Positions 52,294 to 60,100 of a stretch of DNA of 64,000 bases are shown here, piece after piece. The notes under the pieces are model-generated. The model was not told the DNA's origin and did no database searches. It worked only from the letters and a program-made list of their open reading frames with translations. The stretch's first letter is position 1. Each line of letters starts with the position of its first letter. The position numbers and the translations under genes were made by a program. Source of the stretch: Alteromonas naphthalenivorans (GTDB lineage: Bacteria; Pseudomonadota; Gammaproteobacteria; Enterobacterales; Alteromonadaceae); the NCBI RefSeq assembly GCF_000213655.1, contig NC_015554.1, forward strand, positions 558,001 to 622,000, read 5' to 3'.

Positions 52294-53303
52294 TGGCTGA
52301 ATTTGATAGCACTTTTGAAGCAGACGCTTTCGATGCTGGCGTGAATACAAATGCCGATACCGACATTATTCCTATCTACATAGTATTGCTTCCAGAGCTT
52401 TTAATGTTAGACGTGGTAGGCCCTGCAGAGGTTTTTGCTTATGCAAATCGCTACGGAAAACCCCATTTTAAACTGCATTTTGTTGGGCCGCAGACCACGC
52501 TTAAAAACTCCCTAGGTATGAAGTTGTCGGTTGACCCTCTACCAAAAACGGTTGAACCAAACGCTTGGCTACTAGTTACGGGCATGGTGGGTAACGAAAT
52601 TAAGCTTGATACGCCGTCGCTGCAAAAGGTGTGTGTGTGGTTAGCAGAACAGCAATTTGCCAAAGTGATCAGTGTTTGTGCGGGTGCGTTGGTATTGGCA
52701 AAATCGGGGTTACTGAAGAATAAAAAATGCACCACACACTTTATGCACTGCAACGAGTTATCTGCTTTACTTACCTCTAAGCAAGTACTTGAAAACCGCT
52801 TGTTTGTGCAAGATGACAATGTATATACCAGTGCTGGCGTATCAGCTGGAATTGATTTAGCGCTTCACTTAGTACAACAGCAAATTGGCCCCCAAGTATC
52901 GGCAAAGATAGCCAGACAAATGGTGCTTTTTATTCGCCGAGGTATGCAAGATCCTAGTTTGTCACCGTATCTGGAGCACAGAAACCATTTGCAGCAAAGA
53001 ATTCATAGAATTCAAGATAAGATTCAGCAAGATCCGGCTAAAAGTTGGAGTGTAGACGAACTGGCTGACTTAGGGCATTGCAGTAAACGCCACTTTGCAC
53101 GCATATTTAAAGACAGCACCGGCATTACCAGTAAAGAGTATATTTACAAGTTACGATTAAGTTTGGCCCAGCAGCTTTTGCAGCACTCGCCGTTGCAAGT
53201 AGAAGAAATCGCCCAGCGGTGTGGGTTTGAAGACCCAAGGCAGTTTAGGCGTCTTTGGGCCAGGTACCACAGCAGCCCGCCTTCATCCTATCGATCAGAA
53301 TAA
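52293..53303 (+). CDS. GlxA/FtrA-type AraC-family transcriptional regulator
   Basis: A 336-residue regulator. The N-terminal DJ-1/PfpI-like amidase domain (about 20-200) has the nucleophile-elbow-like SVCAGALVLAKSG and shows the fold used as a sensor in this group. The C-terminal AraC domain (about 225-335) has two helix-turn-helix units: WSVDELADLGHCSKRHFARI and PLQVEEIAQRCGFEDPRQFR. It overlaps the EamA gene by one base. The ligand is unknown. Confidence 0.92.
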   Translation: MAEFDSTFEADAFDAGVNTNADTDIIPIYIVLLPELLMLDVVGPAEVFAYANRYGKPHFKLHFVGPQTTLKNSLGMKLSVDPLPKTVEPNAWLLVTGMVGNEIKLDTPSLQKVCVWLAEQQFAKVISVCAGALVLAKSGLLKNKKCTTHFMHCNELSALLTSKQVLENRLFVQDDNVYTSAGVSAGIDLALHLVQQQIGPQVSAKIARQMVLFIRRGMQDPSLSPYLEHRNHLQQRIHRIQDKIQQDPAKSWSVDELADLGHCSKRHFARIFKDSTGITSKEYIYKLRLSLAQQLLQHSPLQVEEIAQRCGFEDPRQFRRLWARYHSSPPSSYRSE

Positions 53304-53455
53304 CGGGGCAGCGAAACTAATCAAAATTAGTCGATGTTAGCGCAAGTGAGCCGTACCGATTAAACACCCGTAAACATCGTTACTCATTCATCATTTGCGT
53401 GCCACATTTAGGTGTGACAAGTACTACGCGAACCTTTATAAGGTTAACTATCACT

Positions 53456-54628
53456 ATGCGAAAACGTATCACGCGACAAAAAGTAGCTTTGCTTTTTACT
53501 ATGCTAGCAACCTCCTTCGTTGCGTCGGCTCAGTCTGGCTCTCCTGCAAAGGTCGAGTTGAAAGGCAGCAAGGGCACTACGCTTGTCGGAGAAGCCATAA
53601 CATCATTCGAAAACCCTTGGGCAATGGCATTTTTACCTGATGGGCATAGTTTAGTAACAGAAAAGGCTGGCACACTATGGTTGCTTGATAAAAACCAGCA
53701 GAAGCGCTTTGCAGTAACGGGTACTCCAAACGTTACACCGCGAGGGCAAGGTGGCTTGGGCGATGTAATTGTTCACCCTGAATTTAAAACGAATAGCACC
53801 ATCTACATTTCCTACATAGAGCGCGATCCTAAAGACGATGCCTACAGCGGGGCAGTGATTGAGCGCGCAACACTAAATATTTCTGATAGCGGTGCAAATT
53901 TGTCTGACAGAGAAGTTATTTGGCATCAATCACCGAAAGTAACCGGAAATGGGCACTATTCACATCGTATGGCGTTTTCGCCGGACGGCTACTTGTTTAT
54001 TACGTCAGGAGACAGGCAGAAATTTACGCCAGCGCAAAACATGGCGATGAACTTGGGAAAAATTTTGCGCTTAAATGCAGATGGAAGCGTGCCACAGGAT
54101 AATCCATTTTATGGCAACGGTAGCGTGACAGAGCAAATATGGACGCTAGGGCACCGTAACCCATTGGGTATTGATTTCGACGAACAGGGGAATTTATGGT
54201 CCCATGAAATGGGGCCCCGTCATGGTGATGAGCTTAATATTATTGAAAAAGCGCGCAACTATGGTTACCCCATCGTTTCGCAGGGCGACCATTATTCAGG
54301 TGTAAAAATACCGAACCACGAAGATTATCCTATTTATAAAGCACCCGAAAATGCGTGGGTACCTGCTATAAGCCCAGCGGGTTTTATTATTTATAAAGGT
54401 GATTTACATAAAGGTTGGAAAGGGAATGGTTTCATTGGCGGCTTGTCTTCAGAAGCGCTAGTGCGGGTTACGTTTAGTCAAGATGGTCAAAAGTGGAATG
54501 TTGAAGAGGCGGAACGTTACGAATGGGGTAAACGGATTCGTGAAGTTGAACAAGATAACAAGGGCAACATATATGTACTTGAAGACAAAGAAGGTGGCCG
54601 CTTAATAAAACTTCGGCCCAATAATTAG
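53456..54628 (+). CDS. Exported PQQ-dependent sugar dehydrogenase (GSDH/YliI-like)
   Basis: A 390-residue protein from ATG 53456 (AAGGTTA upstream), giving a signal peptide that ends VASAQ; a frame from 53399 would mask it. It has the six-bladed soluble glucose dehydrogenase fold: NPWAMAFLPDGHSLVTEKAG, GQGGLGDVIVHPEF, GNGHYSHRMAFSPDGYLFIT, LGHRNPLGIDFD, HEMGPRHGDELN and the closing ISPAGFIIYKGD. Family members (aldose sugar dehydrogenase) oxidise sugars in the periplasm with PQQ. A terminator follows. Confidence 0.93.
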   Translation: MRKRITRQKVALLFTMLATSFVASAQSGSPAKVELKGSKGTTLVGEAITSFENPWAMAFLPDGHSLVTEKAGTLWLLDKNQQKRFAVTGTPNVTPRGQGGLGDVIVHPEFKTNSTIYISYIERDPKDDAYSGAVIERATLNISDSGANLSDREVIWHQSPKVTGNGHYSHRMAFSPDGYLFITSGDRQKFTPAQNMAMNLGKILRLNADGSVPQDNPFYGNGSVTEQIWTLGHRNPLGIDFDEQGNLWSHEMGPRHGDELNIIEKARNYGYPIVSQGDHYSGVKIPNHEDYPIYKAPENAWVPAISPAGFIIYKGDLHKGWKGNGFIGGLSSEALVRVTFSQDGQKWNVEEAERYEWGKRIREVEQDNKGNIYVLEDKEGGRLIKLRPNN

Positions 54629-54664
54629 CAGGCTAAAAGCGTATTAGGTTAAATTAAAAGAGCA

Positions 54665-54694
54665 CAAAAAAGCCCGAGTAAATCGGGCTTTTTA
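54665..54694. terminator. Intrinsic terminator after sugar dehydrogenase gene
   Basis: AGCCCGA (54671-54677) and TCGGGCT (54683-54689) with A-run before and T-run after, so it can work in both directions. Confidence 0.88.
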
Positions 54695-54706
54695 CCTACC
54701 AATCGG

Positions 54707-54781
54707 TCAAAATGCGTAGCGGGCATTTAGGCCCATAAATTCTACATCTACCGTTTTAGCCTGTTTCTTACTTGCTATTAA
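54707..54781 (-). pseudogene. C-terminal remnant of an outer-membrane beta-barrel protein
   Basis: A 24-codon minus frame without start reads LIASKKQAKTVDVEFMGLNA and ends RYAF before a stop. An alternating amphipathic last strand ending in Phe is the BamA-recognised signature of outer-membrane barrels. Short, so tentative. Confidence 0.35.
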
Positions 54782-55323
54782 TTACTGTGGGTTAGCAATT
54801 TTTCGTAGGCTTGCGTGAAGCCACTAAGAGAAAAGGGGAGTGTTGTTTGTTCTTTTTCTGTATTCATAAAAGCAACCATAAAGCGTTTGCCATTTTTAAG
54901 CTCTGCTAGCATGGTATCGTCTGCAACCATATTGGTTTCGCACACTTTAGTGTCACATTGCTGAATACTAACGCGAATTGGCTTACTTTCATCTATTTTT
55001 ATCCCTAGACCATATTCTTTCGCCGCAGTATTGCTAAACCTGAGGGTAACAATAGGTAGTTTTTGCGAAGAAATCGCAATATTTATAGCACCTACAATAC
55101 CCGCCTTTTCCTTGTTGCGAGAAATTAAAACTTGGCTAATGAAACAATGTTTATTTTTACATTGATAGCTCCACCTTTCTGAGACGCTGCTTTTTGAAGA
55201 CATTGAAGGCGTAGTTGATGTAGATGTTGAACTCGAGGATGTTTGTGCCCCAGGATTGAGTGAGAATATGAGATAAAAGGCGGCAAATGTCGCAAATCTG
55301 GTCTGCGATAATATGAAACTCAT
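54778..55323 (-). CDS. Invasion-associated locus B (IalB)-like exported protein
   Basis: A 181-residue protein from ATG 55323 (GGAA 8 nt upstream). A signal peptide is followed by a Ser/Thr-rich low-complexity linker (about 30-50, SSSSTSTSTT). The rest matches IalB features: WSYQCKNKHCFISQVLISRN, IRVSIQQCDTKVCETNMVAD and MLAELKNGKRFMVAFMN, with two Cys pairs. IalB-like proteins are periplasmic and mostly of unknown role. It lies downstream of the PEP-CTERM gene, after a terminator. Confidence 0.78.
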   Translation of the reverse strand: MSFILSQTRFATFAAFYLIFSLNPGAQTSSSSTSTSTTPSMSSKSSVSERWSYQCKNKHCFISQVLISRNKEKAGIVGAINIAISSQKLPIVTLRFSNTAAKEYGLGIKIDESKPIRVSIQQCDTKVCETNMVADDTMLAELKNGKRFMVAFMNTEKEQTTLPFSLSGFTQAYEKLLTHSN

Positions 55324-55343
55324 GGTCAATTTCCAGTGTAAAC

Positions 55344-55366
55344 AAAGAAGGGGCTGCGAAGCCCCA
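55344..55366 (-). terminator. Intrinsic terminator after the NIDO PEP-CTERM gene
   Basis: On the minus strand GGGGCT, a TCGC loop and AGCCCC are followed by TTCTTTGTTT. It separates the PEP-CTERM gene from the IalB-like gene. Confidence 0.75.
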
Positions 55367-55397
55367 AATACGTAATTAACATTAACCGCTAGCGGAT

Positions 55398-56642
55398 TTA
55401 TTTAGTTCTTTTGCGAGCGCGGATGGCGAACAAACCAAAAGCAGAAAGTAGTACGAAAAACATTCTAGGCTCACTTACTGATGTTGGGCTAGCAACAAAT
55501 TCAGTAATGGGAGTTTGTGTCATAACTACACCGCCAGTATCGACGAACGACAAACCAGTAATAAATGCCAATGCATCGTCTGGGTCAATCATGTTCGTAG
55601 TGTCTATACCCAAAATACGAAACTCAGTCACGCCGTCAGGACCAAAGAAGTACTCTTCTTCGGCTGTAAGGTTGTCAGCGAACTCCCAACCAGAAGTACC
55701 CATCAACCATAATTCGTAATCAGCATCGAAGCCACTTGGTAAAATAACTGACGCAATCTCTGGACCAGACTCCACTACATAGTCGTAACCAATCGCTACG
55801 TCAGGGTCGATAAATATAACTTCATCATCTGTAATACTAAACTCGAATTCCCAACTGCCATCTACGTCATCTGAAGGCATGAAAGGGTCAAGCTCAGTAC
55901 CCGTACCGTCGCTTCCAGATTGAGAGCCCGCTAAGGTCACTTCACCGTTACGAACAGAATATGACCATATACCGTCCTCGCCAACATTTGAGTTGTTAAC
56001 GAGTTCTAGAATGTCTACCGTACCGCTGCCAGGTAACGCAATAAACTCTTCGTTAGGTAGATATACTCCGGCCTCTGATTGACCGAAAACAAGAGAAGTA
56101 CCATCTAGATTTAATTCGAACCCTTCGTCGCGATAAGAAAGTTCATCGTAGCGAAACTCGATATCTATATCGCCAATTTGACCTGTATCGTCAGAGCGGT
56201 CGATGATTAGTGCTTGAAAGGTATTCTGACGATTGGTTTCATCATCGCCGTTAGCAAATGCATCTAAACTCATGTCTACCCACGTAACGGCAACAACATC
56301 TTCTGACGGTGAGCCGATATAGGTATCACCACAGCTTCCGCAGTCGTAGTTTCCTCTTGCCACAAAAGGGCTTAGTGTGGCTAAGACAGGCTCTAAATTT
56401 GAAAGTTCACTGCTAAATAAATCGATATTCCCATTTTTAAATGCTCTAAAGGTGTCAAAGTTGACTCCATCAATATTGACATTAAAGGGAAGATTGAACA
56501 GTGGCGCGAACTCCGTATATGTTTGTTCTGAGCCATAGTCAGCTTGGCCGCCCATACCTGAGATGATAACGTCAGCATGAGTTTGCAAAGAGAACGCGGC
56601 AAAAGAGAGAGACGCAGCAAGGAGTGTGTTCTTGAATTTCAT
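55398..56642 (-). CDS. Nidogen-like (NIDO) domain PEP-CTERM protein
   Basis: A 414-residue exported protein. The signal peptide ends QTHA. Residues about 40-190 have the NIDO pattern: APLFNLPFNVNIDGVNFDTF, FKNGNIDLFSS, VAVTWVDMSLDAF and NTFQALIIDRSDDTG. The C-terminal half is acidic and beta-rich. It ends SEPRMFFVLLSAFGLFAIRA-RKRTK, a PEP-CTERM signal with SEP in place of PEP. Probably surface-anchored by exosortase and possibly adhesive. A sigma-54 type promoter lies about 60 bp upstream. Confidence 0.85.
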   Translation of the reverse strand: MKFKNTLLAASLSFAAFSLQTHADVIISGMGGQADYGSEQTYTEFAPLFNLPFNVNIDGVNFDTFRAFKNGNIDLFSSELSNLEPVLATLSPFVARGNYDCGSCGDTYIGSPSEDVVAVTWVDMSLDAFANGDDETNRQNTFQALIIDRSDDTGQIGDIDIEFRYDELSYRDEGFELNLDGTSLVFGQSEAGVYLPNEEFIALPGSGTVDILELVNNSNVGEDGIWSYSVRNGEVTLAGSQSGSDGTGTELDPFMPSDDVDGSWEFEFSITDDEVIFIDPDVAIGYDYVVESGPEIASVILPSGFDADYELWLMGTSGWEFADNLTAEEEYFFGPDGVTEFRILGIDTTNMIDPDDALAFITGLSFVDTGGVVMTQTPITEFVASPTSVSEPRMFFVLLSAFGLFAIRARKRTK

Positions 56643-56702
56643 TAAAAATTATATCCTTATAGATAGTTTCTTATTTTTATTTATAGCGTAGCGGGGGGAG
56701 TT

Positions 56703-56718
56703 AGCGAAATTCATGCCA
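56703..56718 (-). promoter_or_regulatory. Sigma-54 promoter candidate for the NIDO PEP-CTERM gene
   Basis: On the minus strand TGGCATGAATTTCGCT matches the -24/-12 consensus with GG and GC 10 nt apart. The predicted start near 56692 leaves a 50-nt leader. Confidence 0.65.
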
Positions 56719-56886
56719 TAGATTAACTGGCTGATATATATGAATTATTTTTTTATTTCGATATAGATGATGAGAATGTGTAAGTAAAGCTGACGGTGTA
56801 AGTGCCTGATTGTATTAAATTTAATCAATTTGGGTTTGATGTAGTGCAGAACATCGAAATCTATGAATTAGTGGGGTCACTGAATT

Positions 56887-56945
56887 AATGGGATTAGAGT
56901 ACATGATATGAACTAATCTCGGGCGAAAAGTACTCCGACCCCATT
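56887..56945. repeat. GTAC-type REP-like palindrome 4
   Basis: AATGGGATTAGAGTAC (56887-56902) pairs with GTACTCCGACCCCATT (56930-56945), imperfectly. Another GTGGGGTCAC half site precedes it at 56871. It lies after the RIO kinase stop codon and may terminate that gene. Confidence 0.65.
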
Positions 56946-56965
56946 TTTATTTCTTTATATATCTA

Positions 56966-57823
56966 TCAATTATCATCATCAGAAAAATTAATACGGGCTA
57001 ATCGTTCTTGCTCTTCATCTGCGGCTGCTTGTATTTCTTCAAGAATTGCGTCTACATCAGCATCTTCACTGTCATCTTCAAATTCACCAGTAAGAACAGA
57101 GTTTGGCGTTAGGTTGGCTTCTTCAAACAGTGCCCACATTTCCTTGGCGTAGTTAGTTTTCAAAAGGTCGGGAGCAAACTCGCTGTAATAACGGCGAATA
57201 TTATTAACGTCGCGGGCGAACATGGCCTCGGCGTTGTTGTTGGCTGACGCATTAACTGCCTGTGGCAAATCGATAATCACAGGGCCTTTGTCGTCAACAA
57301 GAACGTTAAACTCCGACAAGTCGCCGTGAATAATACCGGCGCAAAGCATAAGCATAATATTGTGCATCATGAGTTTATGCTGGGCTATTGCTTCTTCTTT
57401 GCTAAAGCTAACATGCCCCAACTGCGGCGCTACATCGCCGTGTTCGTCCGACACAAGCTCCATAAGCAGTACGCCGTCAATACAGCAATATGTGTCTGGT
57501 ACACGTACGCCAGCTTCATTTAAGCGTGACAAAGCATCAACCTCAGCGGTTTGCCAAATCTCTTCTTCTATTTGACGTCCGTAACTAGAACGTTTACCCA
57601 TGGCACGTGCTTGGCGTCCGCCTCGTACTTTTCGGCCTTCTTGATACTGTGCTGCTTTTTTGAAGCTGCGTTTAACCGCATCTTTATAAACTTTTGCACA
57701 ACGAACATGTTCACCACAGCGAACAACAAAAACATCGGCTTCTTTGCCGCTCATTAAGCGGCTTAGTACTTCATCAATTAAACCATCATCGACGAGGGGT
57801 TGTAGGCGTTTAGGTATCTTCAC
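56966..57823 (-). CDS. RIO-type serine protein kinase
   Basis: A 285-residue cytoplasmic atypical kinase of the RIO1 group found in many gammaproteobacteria. Visible motifs are the flexible ATP loop SGKEADVFVVRCGEHVRCAK with the Lys, catalytic loop IIHGDLSEFNVLVDDKG (Asp, Asn) and metal-binding IDLPQAV in place of DFG. The Arg/Lys-rich insert KVRGGRQARAMGKRSSYGRQ fits substrate or RNA contact. The C-terminal tail is strongly acidic. Targets in bacteria are unknown. Confidence 0.92.
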   Translation of the reverse strand: MKIPKRLQPLVDDGLIDEVLSRLMSGKEADVFVVRCGEHVRCAKVYKDAVKRSFKKAAQYQEGRKVRGGRQARAMGKRSSYGRQIEEEIWQTAEVDALSRLNEAGVRVPDTYCCIDGVLLMELVSDEHGDVAPQLGHVSFSKEEAIAQHKLMMHNIMLMLCAGIIHGDLSEFNVLVDDKGPVIIDLPQAVNASANNNAEAMFARDVNNIRRYYSEFAPDLLKTNYAKEMWALFEEANLTPNSVLTGEFEDDSEDADVDAILEEIQAAADEEQERLARINFSDDDN

Positions 57824-57995
57824 TCATTGCCTGCTAAATTGAGTTGTATTTTCATCATCTTTAGTAAAAGTACTCTGTATATTTTTTTAATTGCTCAATC
57901 AGTATACCAGTGTTGAAAACTAAGAGCAGTGAAGTCGTGGCACTTTTTGACTAAAACTATCCTGCTCTTCCTTTTTTTTACTACCTACAAATATT

Positions 57996-58020
57996 CGAAC
58001 ATTATTGTTCGATATCGAAC
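57996..58020. promoter_or_regulatory. CGAACA-N4-TGTTCG dyad, possible enhancer (UAS) of the efflux operon
   Basis: A perfect 6-bp inverted repeat (57996-58011) is followed by a third CGAAC half site (58016-58020). Its centre is about 108 bp before the predicted sigma-54 start, the usual distance for an enhancer-binding protein. The rest of 57824-58132 has only a REP-like half site (TACTCTG near 57871). Confidence 0.5.
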
Positions 58021-58083
58021 TTGATATGGAAAGCTGTATAGAACGGGTTTTCTTAAGCGTTTGAAATGTAACTGTTTTTATGT

Positions 58084-58100
58084 TTGGCATGACTTTTTCA
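58084..58100 (+). promoter_or_regulatory. Sigma-54 promoter candidate for the ABC efflux operon
   Basis: TTGGCATGACTTTTTCA fits YTGGCACGRNNNTTGCW except T at the seventh position and T for G in the -12 pair. The predicted start near 58112 is about 20 nt before ATG 58133. Confidence 0.5.
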
Positions 58101-58132
58101 TTATCAGTTGAAAAGGGAAAAGGCAGATCACC

Positions 58133-59380
58133 ATGAAAATAGAATTATCTCGGAAAAAAAATCTTAAACATTGGTATGTAATGGGGGCGTTAGTTTTGGC
58201 AGCGCTAAGCGCTACTATAATGCTAAACACTGAAGACGTGCTAGTGGTATCTAGCGGCGACGTAGACGTGCTAAAAGTGGAGCAAGGTAATATTGATTTA
58301 TTCAGTCAGGCATTTGGCGAGCTGTTTTCAGAACAAGAGCGTTTATTAACATCACAAGCAGCGGGGAAAGTGGCAGAGATTTACCTGCGACCAGGCGCGC
58401 ACGTTGAACCTAGCACGGTTATATTGTCGCTGGCCAATCCTGAGTTGAACCGTACTTACCAATCTGCAGTGGGTGACTATAATGCGCAAAAAGTTCAGCT
58501 GGAATCCTTTGAGTTAGAGCAGCAGAATGAACGTTTAGACTACCAGAGTCGAATGGCCGATATTGAAGCAGCACTAGAGCGCGGGCAGCTGGAACTCAGC
58601 GTCAATAAGCAGCTTTCCGCGCGAGGTGTGTCAGCAAAACTTGAAATTCAGCGCGCTGAACTTACCGTTAAACAAGAAGCTAAAAAACTCGAGTTCGAGC
58701 GCCAAAAATACCAACACTTTCTTAAAGTACAGGCTTTCCAACTGAAACAACGTCAAATAGAGCTTGAGCAACTTAATCAGCAAGTAGCATTACTTTTAAG
58801 TCAATTAGACGACATGCAGGTTAAGGCTGGCATTTACGGTACGCTGCAAAGCTTAGATGTAGAAATAGGCGAAACGCTACCACAAGGCACTGTGCTTGGA
58901 AAAGTGGGATCGGTAGATAAACTCCTTGCTCGTTTGCGTGTGCCACAGCATCAGGCCGATCAAATTACCGTAGGGGCACCCGTTGAACTTACCACTCGAA
59001 AAGGACAGATAAGTGGTGAGGTTAACCTAATTGGCTCAGTTGTTAGTAACGGCGTGGTTATCGCTGAAGTTAAACTAACCGGTGAACTTCCCTCAGATGC
59101 CCGTCCTTTTGCGCCTGTTACTGGGCAAATATTTATGAGAACACAAATTGATGCCTTGTATGTCACCCAGCTCGCTGGATTACGTCCAATGTCTCAACTT
59201 GATCGGTTCGTGATGGTAACAGATGAGATGCACGCTGAGAAACGACGCATACAGCTAGGAGGGCTGACCAAAGGCAAGCTAATTATTCAGTCTGGTGTAG
59301 ACGCAGATGAACACTTTATATCGCAAATGCAGGACGAATGGTCCGCTCACGACACAATAACAATCAGAGAAGAGGGATAA
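58133..59380 (+). CDS. HlyD/MacA-like periplasmic adaptor of ABC efflux system
   Basis: A 415-residue protein with one N-terminal membrane helix (about 14-32) and a periplasmic remainder. A biotinyl-lipoyl-like half motif (AGKVAEIYLRPGAHVEPSTV, about 75-95) is followed by a long coiled coil (about 105-225, rich in Gln/Glu/Leu). Then come the second lipoyl half (GIYGTLQSLDVEIGETLPQG) and a beta-barrel region. This is the membrane fusion protein layout linking an ABC permease to an outer-membrane channel such as TolC. First of a three-gene operon; the next start is 3 nt after its stop. Confidence 0.9.
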   Translation: MKIELSRKKNLKHWYVMGALVLAALSATIMLNTEDVLVVSSGDVDVLKVEQGNIDLFSQAFGELFSEQERLLTSQAAGKVAEIYLRPGAHVEPSTVILSLANPELNRTYQSAVGDYNAQKVQLESFELEQQNERLDYQSRMADIEAALERGQLELSVNKQLSARGVSAKLEIQRAELTVKQEAKKLEFERQKYQHFLKVQAFQLKQRQIELEQLNQQVALLLSQLDDMQVKAGIYGTLQSLDVEIGETLPQGTVLGKVGSVDKLLARLRVPQHQADQITVGAPVELTTRKGQISGEVNLIGSVVSNGVVIAEVKLTGELPSDARPFAPVTGQIFMRTQIDALYVTQLAGLRPMSQLDRFVMVTDEMHAEKRRIQLGGLTKGKLIIQSGVDADEHFISQMQDEWSAHDTITIREEG

Positions 59381-59383
59381 GAG

Positions 59384-60100
59384 ATGGGAAATGAAACTGT
59401 AGTAAGCATGCAAAACATACATAAGAAATATACCGGCTCTGAAATAGAGACCCTTGCGTTACAAGGTATTTCACTTGATATACACAGTGGTGAGTTTGTT
59501 GCTATTACCGGTCCTTCTGGCTGTGGGAAATCGACATTACTTACCATTATGGGCCTGCTAGACAGTGCAAGTGAAGGGGAATATGAAATTAGTGGTATTG
59601 ATACAAAGGGCCTGTCGGTAGATCAGAGAACCCAAGTGCGAAATCAGCACATAGGCTACGTGTTTCAGTCTTTTAATCTTATCGATAGCATGAGCATTTT
59701 TGAAAACGTAGCTCTTCCCTTAGCGCATAGGGGCGAGAAAACAGAAGCAATAAAAGCTGCCGTATTTGAGGCGTTAGATAAAGTAGGTATGCAGCATAAA
59801 ATTAACTTTAAGCCTAATCAGCTTTCAGGTGGTCAGCAACAGCGTGTGGCCATCGCCCGAGCTCTAGTCGGTAAGCCAGATTTAATACTCGTTGATGAGC
59901 CAACTGGAAATCTTGATACTAAAAACGGTGACGCGGTCATGAAGCTATTAATGGAGCTAAATCAGCAAGGTGCCACCATAGTGATGGTAACGCATGACAG
60001 CCGTTATAGCGGCTTAGCAAACCGTCAGATTCAACTGTTAGATGGTAAAGTTGTGGGTGAGAAACAAATGCGCATTGAGCGTGAGCAGGTGGTGGTATGA
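59384..60100 (+). CDS. MacB/LolD-type ABC transporter ATP-binding protein
   Basis: A 238-residue ATPase. Walker [10 protein letters not shown] (about 43-51), Q-loop VFQSFNLI, signature LSGGQQQR, Walker [11 protein letters not shown] and switch His in VTHDSRY are all intact. The sequence is of the MacB/LolD/FtsE group. It powers the FtsX-type permease encoded next, with which it overlaps by 4 nt (ATGA). Ribosome-binding site AAGAG. Confidence 0.95.
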   Translation: MGNETVVSMQNIHKKYTGSEIETLALQGISLDIHSGEFVAITGPSGCGKSTLLTIMGLLDSASEGEYEISGIDTKGLSVDQRTQVRNQHIGYVFQSFNLIDSMSIFENVALPLAHRGEKTEAIKAAVFEALDKVGMQHKINFKPNQLSGGQQQRVAIARALVGKPDLILVDEPTGNLDTKNGDAVMKLLMELNQQGATIVMVTHDSRYSGLANRQIQLLDGKVVGEKQMRIEREQVVV

